Source of the DNA: Granulosicoccaceae sp. 1_MG-2023
GTDB lineage: Bacteria; Pseudomonadota; Gammaproteobacteria; Granulosicoccales; Granulosicoccaceae
DNA: 64,000 nucleotides
Assembly: GCA_030546905.1 (NCBI GenBank)
Contig: JAUOPI010000017.1
Coordinates: 1 to 64,000 of the forward strand
Direction: 5' to 3'
The translations under genes and the position numbers were made by a program. Shown here one piece after another: positions 17,413 to 27,689 of this stretch (position 1 is the first letter of the stretch; every line of letters begins with the position of its first letter). A model generated the notes under the pieces. It was not told where the DNA came from, did not search any database, and worked only from the letters and a program-made list of their open reading frames with translations.

Positions 17413-19206
17413 ATGACCGAGCTGCTTTCCCTGCCCCGCCGGTTCACTCGCCCTTTTCCCTGCCGCAGCCCGGCCCGCCGACGAAAGCGGTACGGCGCGC
17501 TGCTGGCCGGTCTGGTCGCCCTCTTTCACGCCGCTGCGCAGGCCGCGGTCCGGGTCGACATCGACGGCGTTGAAGGCGCCTTACGCGACAACGTGGCGCT
17601 CTACATCGGCGAGCCGGCCACGGACAACCCGCTAACCGTGGCGACGTTTGTACGCGAGCTGCCGGGCGAGGTGCGCGACGCCCTGCAGGCCCTGGGCTAC
17701 TACCACAGTGATGTGGATGTCACGCTGAGCGAAAGCAAAAACGGCAAGGATCAGCTGATCCGCGTCGCCATCGCCGCCGGCCGGCCGGTGCGGGTCAGCA
17801 AAATGCAGGTCACCCTCAAAGGTGACGCGCTGAACGACAGCGCCTTTACCAAAGCCCTGCAGGACCTGCCGCTCAAACAAGGCGACGTACTCAATCACGG
17901 GCTTTACGAAAAAACCAAAAGCCGCCTGTTTGATCTCGCCCAGGACCGCGGCTATTTTGATGCCGCCTACGAGGTCAGCCGGGTCGACGTGCGGCGCGCG
18001 ACGCGCAGCGCCGAAGTGACACTGACCTTCAACGCCGGCACGCGCTACCGCATCGGTCAGGTGCGCTTTGATTCCGACCTGTTTGATGCCAACTTTCTGC
18101 AACGCTGGGTGCCCTTCAGCGAAGGCGATTACTATCTGGCCAATGACATTGCCGAATTCACCCAGCGCCTGCAAAGCAGCGACTACTTCAGCCGCGTACG
18201 GGTGCGCACGCGGCGCAATGAGGCGGACGGCGATCGGGTACCGGTGGATACCGAGCTGACTGCGGCGGCGGACAACTCGGTCGCTTTCGGCGTGGGTTTC
18301 GCGACCGATACCGGCCCACGCACCAAGCTCACCTGGCGGCGTCCGCATACCAACCGGCACGGCCATTCACTGGACATCAGCACCGGCATTTCCGATGTGC
18401 GGCAGGAGTTTTCCGCGCAGTACAAGATCCCGCGCCAATCGCGCCCGCACAGCAATTACTTTCTGATCGACTACGGTGCGCTTAACGAAGACACCGAAGA
18501 CACCCGCAGTCAGCTGCGCACGCTGAGTTTCCAGCGCGTGCGCCAGACCTCGCGCAAATGGCAGGAAAGCGTCTTTGTACGCTGGGAGCATGAGAAATTC
18601 GAGGCCTCCGATGAGAACGACACCATCAACCTCATCCTGCCCGGCATCAGCTACGCCCGTACCCTCTCGCAGGGCGGCGCCAACCCGACTCGCGGTTCCC
18701 ATATCGGCGTTCAGTTCCTCGGCGGCAGCACCCGTCTGTTCTCCGATATCGATATGTTCAAATCGACGCTGCAACTCAAATGGCTGCGCACCCTGATGCC
18801 CAAACACAAGGTGCTCGCCTCGCTCGCTTACGGCGCTATCAGCACCGATTCCTTTTCCCGCGTACCGTCCTCGCACCGCTTTTATGTCGGCGGCGACCGC
18901 AGCATCCGCGGTTTCCGTTATCACTCACTGTCGCCGGAAGATGAAGACGGTGATCTGGTCGGCGGCCGTTATATGGAAACCGGCTCACTGGAGTACGATT
19001 ACACGATTTTCGGCCGCTGGAGCGTGGCCGCGTTTGTCGATGCCGGACGCGCTTTTGACCACTTCGACGCCGCCTATCATGTGGGCACAGGCGGCGGCGT
19101 ACGCTGGCAATCACCGGTCGGCCCCATCCGTCTGGATATAGCCTTCGGCGTCAGCGAGGATGACATACCTGTGCGCTTTCATATTTCCGTAGGACCGGAC
19201 CTGTGA
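17413..19206 (+). CDS. tamA: Translocation and assembly module TamA
   Basis: 597 residues. A signal peptide with a long basic N-region ends near AAAQA. Three POTRA domains follow (about 45-280), then a 16-strand Omp85 barrel. The barrel holds the L6 motif as YVGGDRSIRGFRY and the barrel-end motif GPIRLDIAFG. With TamB it inserts autotransporters and other barrel proteins into the outer membrane. The ATG at 17413 is chosen because it precedes the signal peptide; the frame stays open to 17248 in non-protein-like sequence. tamB begins inside the stop codon. Confidence 0.93.
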   Translation: MTELLSLPRRFTRPFPCRSPARRRKRYGALLAGLVALFHAAAQAAVRVDIDGVEGALRDNVALYIGEPATDNPLTVATFVRELPGEVRDALQALGYYHSDVDVTLSESKNGKDQLIRVAIAAGRPVRVSKMQVTLKGDALNDSAFTKALQDLPLKQGDVLNHGLYEKTKSRLFDLAQDRGYFDAAYEVSRVDVRRATRSAEVTLTFNAGTRYRIGQVRFDSDLFDANFLQRWVPFSEGDYYLANDIAEFTQRLQSSDYFSRVRVRTRRNEADGDRVPVDTELTAAADNSVAFGVGFATDTGPRTKLTWRRPHTNRHGHSLDISTGISDVRQEFSAQYKIPRQSRPHSNYFLIDYGALNEDTEDTRSQLRTLSFQRVRQTSRKWQESVFVRWEHEKFEASDENDTINLILPGISYARTLSQGGANPTRGSHIGVQFLGGSTRLFSDIDMFKSTLQLKWLRTLMPKHKVLASLAYGAISTDSFSRVPSSHRFYVGGDRSIRGFRYHSLSPEDEDGDLVGGRYMETGSLEYDYTIFGRWSVAAFVDAGRAFDHFDAAYHVGTGGGVRWQSPVGPIRLDIAFGVSEDDIPVRFHISVGPDL

Positions 19207-22200
19207 AGTTCTTACACCACACACTGCGCATAGCGCTCACCACCGTACTCGGCCTGTGCGCGATCACGCTGTGCCTGGCGGCCTGGTTTCTCGGCACCAC
19301 CGAAGGCGCGCGGCAACTGGCACTGATCGCCTCCACGCGATTGCCGCAGCTGGAGCTGCAACTCAACGGCGGCAGTGTGCTGGGCGGCCTGCAGGCCGGG
19401 CGCCTGAGCTGGCAAAGCGACACCCTGGACGCCGAGCTGCTTGACCTGCAGATTCAATGGCAGCCTCAGTGTCTGCTACAGCGCCGGCTCTGTCTTGACA
19501 GCCTGCAGGCCAGCGAGCTGACGCTCCGCCCGCGTCAGGCCGACAATGCCCCGCGCACAGCACGCAGCGGGGCTTTGCAATTACCAGCCATAGACCTGCC
19601 ACTGGCGCTGGAACTGGATCACCTGCAACTGGACTCGCTGCGGCTGGACCTGCAGGAAGGCCGCGAACCTTTGCAGATCCGCGATATCGTGCTCAGCGCC
19701 ACGGCCCGGGACAGCGCCTTGCAGATCAACACACTCAGCGCCGCCTACAAGGACTACCGCCTGGCCGCTGACGGCACCCTGTCGCTGCAGGACAACTACC
19801 CGCTCAGCCTCGGCGTGGGTGCCGTCCTGGCCTTGCCGGGTCTGGCGGACCACACCCCGCTCACCATCGACGGCCGGCTCGAAGGCGATCTGCAGAACCT
19901 GACCCTCAATGCCGCCAGCGGCGGGCCTTTTCACACCACCCTGATTGCACAGGCCGATGCACTGGCGGCATCGCTGCCGCTGCGTGCCGCACTGCGCTGG
20001 AAACAACTGCAATGGCCGCCGCAGGGCACGCCACAGGCTCAGGCCGGCGCCGGTGTGCTGACCGTGGACGGCACGCTGGACAGCTACACCACCACCCTGC
20101 GCAGCCAGCTCAGCGCCGGCCCCGTGAACGACGCCGGCATCCGCCTTGACGGACGCCTCAATCGGCAGGGTTTCAGCGCTGACGAGCTGGAAATTACCGC
20201 GCTGGACGGTGCGCTGCACGGCAGCGCCGAACTGAACTGGCAGGACGGCATCGATTGGCAAAGCCGGCTTTGGTTCGAGAACATCAACCCCGCGCCGCTG
20301 GCCGCGGACTACCCGGGCACGCTGCACGGCAGCCTGCTGGGCCGGGGCGAGCTGCGCGACGGCGGCTTTACTCTGACCCTGGCGCCCTTCGTGGTGCAAG
20401 GCGAGCTGCGCGGTTTTCCCGTACACCTGAGCGGCCGCGCCGCCCATACCCTGCCCGACCGCTGGGAGCTGAGCGATCTGCAGCTGATCTCACAGGACAA
20501 CCGCCTGACCCTTGAGGCCAGCCTGGCCGGGCAGCTGCAGGCGCGCGGCACCATCGAGGCCGGCGCGCTGCAACAGCTGCTACCTGAGGCTGCCGGCGAT
20601 CTCAGCGGGAAGTTTCTCGTCTCCGGTCCGGCGCAGCGCCCCGATATTGAGCTGCAACTGAACGGCGGGACCCTGAGCTACCGCGATATCAGCCTGCGCG
20701 CGCCCGCGTTGGAGGCAAAGCTGCGCGCAGCCGGCCACGAGGCCACACAGCTGCATTTTCACAGCGACAGTCTCAAGCGCGGCAAACACGAACTCAGCGA
20801 TATTGCGCTGACCCTGCGCGGCACCCTCGCCGAGCACCTGGCGCAGTTGTCGCTCAACGGGCCCCAGGACAGCAGTGCAAATCTGCAACTGAGCGGCGGG
20901 CTCGGCAAGGACAAGCTCTGGCAAGGCCTTCTGGACGACGCGCAGCTGGTCCTGCCGGCGCATACACTGACCCTGACCGGTCCGGCGCCGCTGCACTATG
21001 CACCGGCACAGAAAACCCTCACCATGCCCGCGCATTGCTGGCAATCACAAGACGCGCGGCTCTGTCTGGATGAGACCTTGCAGGCCGGTCCGGCCGGCTC
21101 GCTGCAGGCGTCCTTGCAGGGTTACGACCTGAGCCGCCTCAATGCCCTGCTGCCGGAACACACCAGCCTGCGCGGGCCGGCCCGCGCACAACTGAACCTG
21201 AGCTGGGACAATACGCAGGCACAGCCGGCGCAGTTGCAACTGCAGGCCGGCATCAGCGACGGGCGCATCAGCCGCCGCGATCCGCTCAGCGGCGAAGCCG
21301 TCAACTTTGATTTCCGCTCGCTGACACTCAACAGCCACACCGAAAACGGTCTGATCCAAAATCAACTGCAGCTCAGCTCAGCTGACCTCGGTGATGCAAC
21401 AGGCGACCTGACACTGGACCCCGGCGCCGTTGGCGGCATCCGCATCGAGCGCGGCGAAGTGGATATAGACGGCGTGGACCTGGCCGTTCTGGCGGCCTTT
21501 TTCCCCGATATTGACAAGCTGACCGGCACCCTCAGCGCTGAAGGCAGCCTGTCCGGCCCTCTGACTGCGGTGGATTTTGACGGCCGCATCCTGCTGGACA
21601 ACCCGCAACTGAGCTCGTCATCGCTGCCACTGAGCATCGACGGCGGCCGGGTACAGGCCCGCATCAACGGCGACCGCGCCGTTATTGCCGGCAAACTGAT
21701 CAGCGGCCACGGCGAGATCGCCGTGCGCGGTCAGGCGGACTGGCGCGAACGCAGCGATTGGCGCTCGGAGATCCAACTGCAGGGACAATCACTGGCGATC
21801 CGGCGCAACCCGGTGGTCGATTCGGTCATGGGCACCGACCTGCGCCTGAACTTCAGCCCGGGCAAACTGCACATCGGCGGTGAAATCAACGTGCTCGCCG
21901 CTGCAATCAACATCCGCGAGATCCCGGCCGGCGCGACCCGTCCGTCAGCCGATGTGGTGATAGTCGATAGCCAGGGTGATGTGCAGAGCGATAACAGCGC
22001 CCTGCAGATCAGCACCGATGTAAAGGTCATCCTCGGCGCCGGTGTACGCCTGTCCGGCTACGGTCTCAATGCGGAACTGGGCGGCGATTTCCGCGTGGTA
22101 CAGGATGCGAACCAACCCTTGCAGCTGTACGGCGAAATTACCGTTCCCAAGGGCATCTATAAATCCTACGGACAGGACCTGACCGTCGAAGACGGGGTGA

Positions 22201-22706
22201 TTCTGCTGATCGGCCCGGTTGCCCAGACTACGTTGGATATCGAGGCCTACCGCGAGGTGGATAATGTCAAAGCCGGGCTGCAGATCACCGGCAATATCGA
22301 CGCGCCGGTCATCACGCTCTATTCCGAGCCGGACATGGCCGACGAGCGGATTCTGGCCTTTATTGTGCTCGGCCGCGACATCGACGCCGGGGATGACAAC
22401 GACAGCAATATTCTGGCAACCGCGGCGCTGTCCATGGGGATCGCCAACGGCCGCGCCCTGGCCACCGATATCGCCGAAACGTTCGGCATCCGCGACTTCA
22501 ACATCGAGGCCAGCGGCCGTGGCGAGGACACACAGGTGCTGCTCAGCGGCCGCCTGTCACAGAACCTGCTGGTCCGTTACGGCGTCGGTGTCTTCAGCTC
22601 CGTAAACACGCTTTACCTGCGCTATGAACTGACCCGGCGGCTGTATCTGGAGACCGCTCAGGGCGTCGAGCGGGCGGTGGACCTGTTTTACTCCTTTGAT
22701 TTCTGA
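19203..22706 (+). CDS. tamB: Translocation and assembly module TamB
   Basis: 1167 residues, normal TamB size. An N-terminal signal anchor lies at about 8-30. A very long beta-helical, Leu/Asp-rich AsmA-like region forms the periplasm-spanning groove. The conserved DUF490 domain is at the C-terminus (from about residue 860, with YGEITVPKGIYKSYGQD) and ends in VDLFYSFDF. It links TamA to the inner membrane; lipid transport has been shown for relatives. The GTG start at 19203 overlaps the tamA stop (GTGA), giving tight coupling. A strong terminator follows 14 bases after the stop. Confidence 0.93.
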   Translation: MKFLHHTLRIALTTVLGLCAITLCLAAWFLGTTEGARQLALIASTRLPQLELQLNGGSVLGGLQAGRLSWQSDTLDAELLDLQIQWQPQCLLQRRLCLDSLQASELTLRPRQADNAPRTARSGALQLPAIDLPLALELDHLQLDSLRLDLQEGREPLQIRDIVLSATARDSALQINTLSAAYKDYRLAADGTLSLQDNYPLSLGVGAVLALPGLADHTPLTIDGRLEGDLQNLTLNAASGGPFHTTLIAQADALAASLPLRAALRWKQLQWPPQGTPQAQAGAGVLTVDGTLDSYTTTLRSQLSAGPVNDAGIRLDGRLNRQGFSADELEITALDGALHGSAELNWQDGIDWQSRLWFENINPAPLAADYPGTLHGSLLGRGELRDGGFTLTLAPFVVQGELRGFPVHLSGRAAHTLPDRWELSDLQLISQDNRLTLEASLAGQLQARGTIEAGALQQLLPEAAGDLSGKFLVSGPAQRPDIELQLNGGTLSYRDISLRAPALEAKLRAAGHEATQLHFHSDSLKRGKHELSDIALTLRGTLAEHLAQLSLNGPQDSSANLQLSGGLGKDKLWQGLLDDAQLVLPAHTLTLTGPAPLHYAPAQKTLTMPAHCWQSQDARLCLDETLQAGPAGSLQASLQGYDLSRLNALLPEHTSLRGPARAQLNLSWDNTQAQPAQLQLQAGISDGRISRRDPLSGEAVNFDFRSLTLNSHTENGLIQNQLQLSSADLGDATGDLTLDPGAVGGIRIERGEVDIDGVDLAVLAAFFPDIDKLTGTLSAEGSLSGPLTAVDFDGRILLDNPQLSSSSLPLSIDGGRVQARINGDRAVIAGKLISGHGEIAVRGQADWRERSDWRSEIQLQGQSLAIRRNPVVDSVMGTDLRLNFSPGKLHIGGEINVLAAAINIREIPAGATRPSADVVIVDSQGDVQSDNSALQISTDVKVILGAGVRLSGYGLNAELGGDFRVVQDANQPLQLYGEITVPKGIYKSYGQDLTVEDGVILLIGPVAQTTLDIEAYREVDNVKAGLQITGNIDAPVITLYSEPDMADERILAFIVLGRDIDAGDDNDSNILATAALSMGIANGRALATDIAETFGIRDFNIEASGRGEDTQVLLSGRLSQNLLVRYGVGVFSSVNTLYLRYELTRRLYLETAQGVERAVDLFYSFDF

Positions 22707-22720
22707 ACAGGCACAAAAAA

Positions 22721-22744
22721 AGCCGGCCCAAGGCCGGCTTTTCA
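22721..22744. terminator. Intrinsic terminator after tamB
   Basis: Stem AGCCGGCC / GGCCGGCT with loop CAA, an A-run on the left and TTTT on the right. Placed directly after tamB; it can work in both directions. Confidence 0.85.
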
Positions 22745-22761
22745 GCCAATTGATATTGTCA

Positions 22762-22995
22762 TTATTTTCCGTTGATACCCGTATCGGTCGGCAATTCCAG
22801 ACCCCACTCGGCTTCACGGTTTTCTATAAATACGCCCTTCAGGCGTTCGATCAATTTACTCACTATCGCAATCACAGTTAGGTCGCTTTTGTCGGTGCGT
22901 GATACATCAGTCCATGTACCGTCCAAACTTCGCGACACGTTTAACACCCCAACGGCCTGTTGGCTTCCATGCTGCTGGCCCGATGCGTCTGTCAT
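22762..22995 (-). CDS. Hypothetical small protein, weakly supported
   Basis: A possible 77-residue protein beginning MTDASGQQHG; the frame is open back to an ATG at 23046. The C-terminal half (DLTVIAIVSKLIERLKGVF) looks like an amphipathic helix and is protein-like, but no clear ribosome site precedes either ATG. The region is visibly less GC-rich than its surroundings. I recognise no family. A plus-strand frame across the same bases looks less plausible. Could be a real orphan gene or non-coding sequence. Confidence 0.35.
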   Translation of the reverse strand: MTDASGQQHGSQQAVGVLNVSRSLDGTWTDVSRTDKSDLTVIAIVSKLIERLKGVFIENREAEWGLELPTDTGINGK

Positions 22996-23132
22996 TATGT
23001 TATTCACTGTCAGGCAGCGTTCTGACGCTATACGGAATATAGACAAGTTCTGACAAATAACAATGTACGCGGCGTTACCGCCCGTTAAGACAGAACAGGC
23101 TTAAACGATCCGGGATGGCGAATTAAAGCAAA

Positions 23133-23369
23133 TTAATTCAAGGAGTTATCATCTGACTCAGCCGACTTGTCGGCTTTTGTAAGCGGCTTGCCGGCCGCGT
23201 CATGAGTGGCTGATTTTGCGACAGGCTCCTCATCATCGTCCATGAGGATTTTATACGCCGGCCCTTCAAGATCATCGAACTGGCCCGACTTGACCGCCCA
23301 CACCAGCGCGCCGACGATAATCACCGTGAACAGGCCGCTGATCGGCAACAACAGGTATAAGACTTCCAC
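23133..23369 (-). CDS. ccoS: cbb3 oxidase assembly protein CcoS
   Basis: 78 residues. A single N-terminal membrane helix (LYLLLPISGLFTVIIVGALVW) is followed by the CcoS signature KSGQFDDLEGPAYKILMDDD. CcoS is needed for heme and copper insertion into cbb3 oxidase, though its exact role is unsettled. It starts 13 bases after the ccoI stop and is co-transcribed with it. The C-terminal 30 residues are a hydrophilic Lys/Ser/Asp extension, variable in the family. Confidence 0.93.
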   Translation of the reverse strand: MEVLYLLLPISGLFTVIIVGALVWAVKSGQFDDLEGPAYKILMDDDEEPVAKSATHDAAGKPLTKADKSAESDDNSLN

Positions 23370-23382
23370 TTTTCTCTCCGGA

Positions 23383-25860
23383 TCAGTCGGGCAGCTGCCG
23401 TAAACGGCGCGAATTCAGCACCACCAGCAGTGAGCTGAGCGACATGCCGATAGCAGCCATCCAGGGCGCAACAAAACCGGCCGCCGCGGCCGGAATGGCA
23501 ATCACATTGTACAACAAGGCCCAACTGAGATTCTGACGGATCACTGCGGCAGTTCGTCGCGCCTGGGCAAAACCACGCCGCAGCACATCCAGCGAATTGG
23601 ACGTCAGCACCACATCGGCGTTGAACTTGGACAACTGCGCCGCCGAGCCCATGGCCACCGAGACCGCCGCCCCGGCCAGCACCGGCGAATCGTTCAGCCC
23701 GTCACCGATCATCGCCACCACCGCGCCGGCCGCTTCGCGCTCGCGGATAAAGGCCAGCTTCTGCTCCGGGCGCAGACGGCTATGCACATCGCTGATACCG
23801 ACCGCGGCGGCGACCCGTTGCGCCGGCGACGCCGCATCACCGGTCAGCAGATGCGTCTTCACGCCGCCCCCGTGCAGCGCACTGACCAGACCGGCGGCGG
23901 ACGGCCGCAGGTCGTCACCGAGTAAGAAATACGCCAGCACGGCCTGCTCATCAGCCAACACCACCAGCGACAGACCGCTGTCCTCCAGCGCCGCCAGATC
24001 CTGCGCCGGCACAGACAGGCCGGCCTGTTCTTCGACAAAGGCCACGGTACCGGCGAACAGGCGACGCCCGTCAACCACACCGCTGACCCCGCGACCGGGG
24101 AAATTACGCGCCTGTGTAACCGGACGCGGCCCCGCACCGCCGGCAGCCGCCTCCGCGGCACTGACCAGCGCGCGGCCAAGCGGGTGTTCGGAGACAGACT
24201 CCACCGCAGCAACCAATTGCAAGGCCTGCGCCGCATCGGCTGCAGCACGCACCTCGGTCTGCTGCAGCACCAGCTCACCGTCAGTCAGGGTGCCCGTTTT
24301 ATCCAGGCAAACATCGGTGACGCGCGACAAGGTCTCCAGCGCATGCCCGCGCGTGACCAGCATGCCGGCCGAGACCAGCGCACTGGTGGCCGAGGTAATC
24401 GCAGTCGGTGTCGCCAGCGACAAAGCACAGGGACAGGTCACCACCAGCAGCGACACCACCACCGCCAGCCAGTCGCCGGTGCCGGACCAATACCAGCCCA
24501 GCCCGGCCAGCGTGGCGATCGACAGAATCCCTAGTACAAACCAGGCGGCGATGCGGTCCGCGGTCAAAGCCACGGCCGGCTTTTCGCCCTGAGCGCGCTC
24601 CATCAGGCGGATCATATGCGACAGCACCGTATCCTCACCGATACGCGTGACCCGCAAGGTCAGCGGACTGCCGCTGTTGAGGCTGCCGCCGATCAGCTCG
24701 TCACCGGCCCCGCAACTACGCGGCACACTCTCACCGGTCAGCAGGGACTCATCGACTGCCGACTCGCCTTCTTCCACCACGCCGTCAACCGGAATCACCT
24801 CGCCGGAACGCACCAGCAGGCGGTCACCGACACACAGCTCAGCCACAGGTACGGTCTCGGAAGCGCCTTGATCGCCGCTCAGGCGCCGCGCCGTGGCCGG
24901 CGTCATGCGCGTCAGGCGCTCATTGACATCGGCGGAGTGCTCGCGCGAACGGAATTCAAAAAAGCGCGCCGTGGACAGAAAGAACACGAACATCGCGATG
25001 GAGTCGTAATAAACATGCCCTCGCCCGGTGACCGTGGCGTAAACACTGCCGGCAAAGGCAATCGTCAGGCCCAGCGCCACCGGCACATCCATACCAAGGC
25101 GGCGGGTGCGCAGATTGCTCAGTGCGGCGGAATAAAACGGCCGCGCCGAATAGAACAACACCGGCAAAACCAGTATCAGCGCAAACCAGTTAAACAGGTG
25201 CCGCCAGCGCTCTTCGATCCCCAGCCAGTCGCCCAGATAAGTGGCCACCGCCAGGGTCATGATCTGCATGCCGACCACACCGGCCAGACCGATGCGGCGC
25301 AAGGCCAGCTTGCGCTCTTTTTGCAGCAGATTGTGTTGTTGTTGCGGGTCGTAGGGATGGGCCTGATAGCCGATCATGCGAATTGCCGCGAGAATGTCGC
25401 TGAGACGGATACGGCTGTTGTCCCAAACCACCCGCGCACGGTGGGTGGCGTAGTTAATCTGCACCGACAACACCCCGTCGAGGTTGTTCAGGTGCCGCTC
25501 ATTGAGCCAGATACAGGCCGCGCAGGTGATGCCTTCGAGCAACAGCGAGGCCTCGCGGGTGTCGCCCTCACCGGCCGCAACAAAGCTTTTCTGAATCTCC
25601 GGATTGTCGTAGACCTGCAGCTCCAGCAGGAAGTCCGGTACCAGTTCATCAGCCCGTTCGGCAAAGCCCGTGCGGTGGCGGTAGTAGGCTTCCTGGCCGG
25701 CACCGACGATGGCTTCGGCAACCGCCTGGCAACCGGCACAGCACATCTCGCGCGGCTCACCGAGAATGTCCGTACTCAGGTGGACATCATCAGGCACCGG
25801 CTGACCGCAGTGAAAGCAGGTACCGGCTTGTATCTCAGGAGTAGAAGTATCAGCGTTCAC
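23383..25860 (-). CDS. ccoI: Copper-exporting P1B ATPase for cbb3 assembly
   Basis: About 825 residues. Pumps copper to the periplasm for cbb3 oxidase maturation. In order: a Cys-rich N-terminal module (CFHCGQP ... CCAGCQAV); an HMA domain with GITCAAC; eight membrane helices with the CPC metal site in VTCPCALSLATP; DKTGTLT with phosphorylated D520; the SEHPLG motif; and GDGLNDSP. The GTG at 25860 is my choice, since family members begin shortly before the Cys module. The frame stays open to 25956 but crosses a stem-loop that looks non-coding. It is divergent from ccoN across a region with an FNR-type box. Confidence 0.93.
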   Translation of the reverse strand: MNADTSTPEIQAGTCFHCGQPVPDDVHLSTDILGEPREMCCAGCQAVAEAIVGAGQEAYYRHRTGFAERADELVPDFLLELQVYDNPEIQKSFVAAGEGDTREASLLLEGITCAACIWLNERHLNNLDGVLSVQINYATHRARVVWDNSRIRLSDILAAIRMIGYQAHPYDPQQQHNLLQKERKLALRRIGLAGVVGMQIMTLAVATYLGDWLGIEERWRHLFNWFALILVLPVLFYSARPFYSAALSNLRTRRLGMDVPVALGLTIAFAGSVYATVTGRGHVYYDSIAMFVFFLSTARFFEFRSREHSADVNERLTRMTPATARRLSGDQGASETVPVAELCVGDRLLVRSGEVIPVDGVVEEGESAVDESLLTGESVPRSCGAGDELIGGSLNSGSPLTLRVTRIGEDTVLSHMIRLMERAQGEKPAVALTADRIAAWFVLGILSIATLAGLGWYWSGTGDWLAVVVSLLVVTCPCALSLATPTAITSATSALVSAGMLVTRGHALETLSRVTDVCLDKTGTLTDGELVLQQTEVRAAADAAQALQLVAAVESVSEHPLGRALVSAAEAAAGGAGPRPVTQARNFPGRGVSGVVDGRRLFAGTVAFVEEQAGLSVPAQDLAALEDSGLSLVVLADEQAVLAYFLLGDDLRPSAAGLVSALHGGGVKTHLLTGDAASPAQRVAAAVGISDVHSRLRPEQKLAFIREREAAGAVVAMIGDGLNDSPVLAGAAVSVAMGSAAQLSKFNADVVLTSNSLDVLRRGFAQARRTAAVIRQNLSWALLYNVIAIPAAAAGFVAPWMAAIGMSLSSLLVVLNSRRLRQLPD

Positions 25861-26238
25861 GCCTGACTCACGGATAAGGATCGGACTCCGGCCCTTTGAC
25901 CGGATGGCGCGCATTGTGCCGCAAATCGCCCCCGTCGGGTAGCGACGGGCGAGCATTTACGGTGCAAATAACGAGCATAAGAAATATCAATCATGCACTT
26001 TTGCTGTGCACAAATGGCCGAGATTTTTCCCACAGCGGCAGGCTTCTATATTAGAATCGCGTAACCTTTTGTGGCCACCACAGCGGATCGCCGCTATTGA
26101 CCGAAATCAATGCTTACAAAACCGTGATCCCTGAAGCTACGCTCGCCCGAGTTTTATATTTTTTCTTCCAACCTTAACCACAACTTAAACCAGAGAATCT
26201 TCCATAAAAATCATGCTTATCCGGAGGCATAAAAACTA
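25861..26238. other. Divergent ccoI-ccoN regulatory region
   Basis: About 378 bases between the divergent starts. It contains an FNR/Anr-type box (26097-26110) and a small GC hairpin without T-run (CCCGTCG/CGACGGG at 25931-25949), which would lie in the ccoI leader. An AT-rich stretch at 26151-26215 forms the ccoN leader, ending in a CCGGAGG ribosome site. Confidence 0.6.
26097..26110 (+). promoter_or_regulatory. FNR/Anr box upstream of ccoN
   Basis: TTGACCGAAATCAA matches the FNR/Anr consensus TTGAT-N4-ATCAA at nine of ten positions. It is centred about 135 bases before the ccoN start. Many proteobacterial cbb3 operons are induced at low oxygen through such a site. With the usual -41.5 placement transcription would begin near 26145, but the -10 there is weak. 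Confidence 0.65.
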
Positions 26239-27666
26239 ATGGATACTTCAACCACGTATAACTATAAAGTCGTGCGGCAGTTTGCCGTCATGACGGTTAT
26301 CTGGGGTATCGTCGGCATGTCCGTCGGTGTTCTGATAGCCTCACAGCTGGCCTGGCCGGCCATGAACTTCGAGATCCCGTATCTCACGTTCAGCCGTCTG
26401 CGCCCGCTCCACACCAATGCTGTTATCTTCGCCTTCGGCGGATGTGCATTGTTTGCCACCTCCTACTACGTCGTACAACGCACCTGCCATACCCGCCTGT
26501 TCGGTGGCCCGTTGGCGGCGTTTACGTTCTGGGGCTGGCAGCTTGTCATCGTACTGGCGGCCATCACACTGCCGCTGGGTCTGACTTCGACCAAGGAGTA
26601 CGCTGAGCTTGAGTGGCCGATCGACATCCTGATCACGATCGTCTGGGTCTCTTACGCTATCGTCTTCTTCGGTACGATCTTCAAGCGCAAAACCTCGCAC
26701 ATCTATGTTGCGAACTGGTTTTTCGGTGCCTTCATCCTGACCATCGCCATGTTGCACATCGTCAACAACATGGAAGTACCGGTCACTCTCTGGAAGTCGT
26801 ACTCGGCGTATTCCGGTGCCAAAGACGCGATGATTCAGTGGTGGTACGGTCACAACGCGGTAGGTTTCTTCCTGACTGCGGGCTTCCTGGGCATGATGTA
26901 TTACTTCGTCCCGAAACAGGCCGGTCGTCCGGTTTACTCGTACCGCCTGTCCATCGTGCACTTCTGGGCGCTGATTTCGACCTACATCTGGGCCGGTCCT
27001 CACCACCTGCACTACACTGCGCTGCCGAACTGGACCTCTTCTCTGGGCATGGTCTTCTCCCTGATTCTGCTGGCGCCTTCCTGGGGCGGCATGATCAACG
27101 GCATCATGACGCTCTCCGGTGCCTGGGACAAACTGCGTACTGACCCGATCCTGCGCTTCCTGATCGTTTCCCTGTCCTTCTACGGTATGTCTACCTTCGA
27201 AGGCCCGATGATGGCGATCAAAACCGTTAACGCCCTGTCTCACTACACAGACTGGACCGTCGGCCACGTACACTCCGGTGCGCTCGGCTGGGTTGCCATG
27301 GTGTCTATCGGTTCACTGTACGCGCTGCTGCCGAAACTGTTCGGTCGCGAGGGTATGTACAGCACCCGCCTGATTGAACTGCACTTCTGGATGGCCACGC
27401 TCGGCACCGTGCTTTACATCGCTTCCATGTGGATTTCCGGTGTTATGCAAGGCCTGATGTGGCGTGCGGTTAACGCGGACGGCACACTGACTTACAGCTT
27501 CATCGAATCTGTCGAAGCCAGCCACCCGTTCTACGTTGTGCGTATGCTCGGCGGCCTGATTTTCCTCGCCGGCATGCTGATCATGGCTTACAACGTCTAC
27601 CGCACAATCCGCGGCAGCAAAACAGCCGAAGTGGATACCTCTATCCCGGCGGTCGCTGCGCACTGA
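26239..27666 (+). CDS. ccoN: cbb3 cytochrome c oxidase subunit I
   Basis: 475 residues, normal for CcoN. The catalytic subunit carries heme b and the heme b3-CuB oxygen-reducing centre, with about 12 membrane helices. Visible ligands include the His of [12 protein letters not shown], the CuB-site His in [16 protein letters not shown], the pair in [11 protein letters not shown], and the heme His in [14 protein letters not shown]. The start has CCGGAGG upstream. GGT, CGT, GTT and CTG codons are more frequent than in neighbouring genes, suggesting high expression. First gene of the ccoNOQP operon. Confidence 0.97.
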   Translation: MDTSTTYNYKVVRQFAVMTVIWGIVGMSVGVLIASQLAWPAMNFEIPYLTFSRLRPLHTNAVIFAFGGCALFATSYYVVQRTCHTRLFGGPLAAFTFWGWQLVIVLAAITLPLGLTSTKEYAELEWPIDILITIVWVSYAIVFFGTIFKRKTSHIYVANWFFGAFILTIAMLHIVNNMEVPVTLWKSYSAYSGAKDAMIQWWYGHNAVGFFLTAGFLGMMYYFVPKQAGRPVYSYRLSIVHFWALISTYIWAGPHHLHYTALPNWTSSLGMVFSLILLAPSWGGMINGIMTLSGAWDKLRTDPILRFLIVSLSFYGMSTFEGPMMAIKTVNALSHYTDWTVGHVHSGALGWVAMVSIGSLYALLPKLFGREGMYSTRLIELHFWMATLGTVLYIASMWISGVMQGLMWRAVNADGTLTYSFIESVEASHPFYVVRMLGGLIFLAGMLIMAYNVYRTIRGSKTAEVDTSIPAVAAH

Positions 27667-27689
27667 ACTGAATCCAGGAGCTAATCAAC

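Noticed and set aside
22772-23053. 93-residue plus-strand frame
   Set aside because: Opposite the slightly better minus-strand frame; Ser/Arg/Cys-rich composition without any family likeness.
24616-25866. 416-residue plus-strand frame
   Set aside because: Antisense shadow of ccoI; composition (His/Gln/Arg-rich) is typical of shadows.
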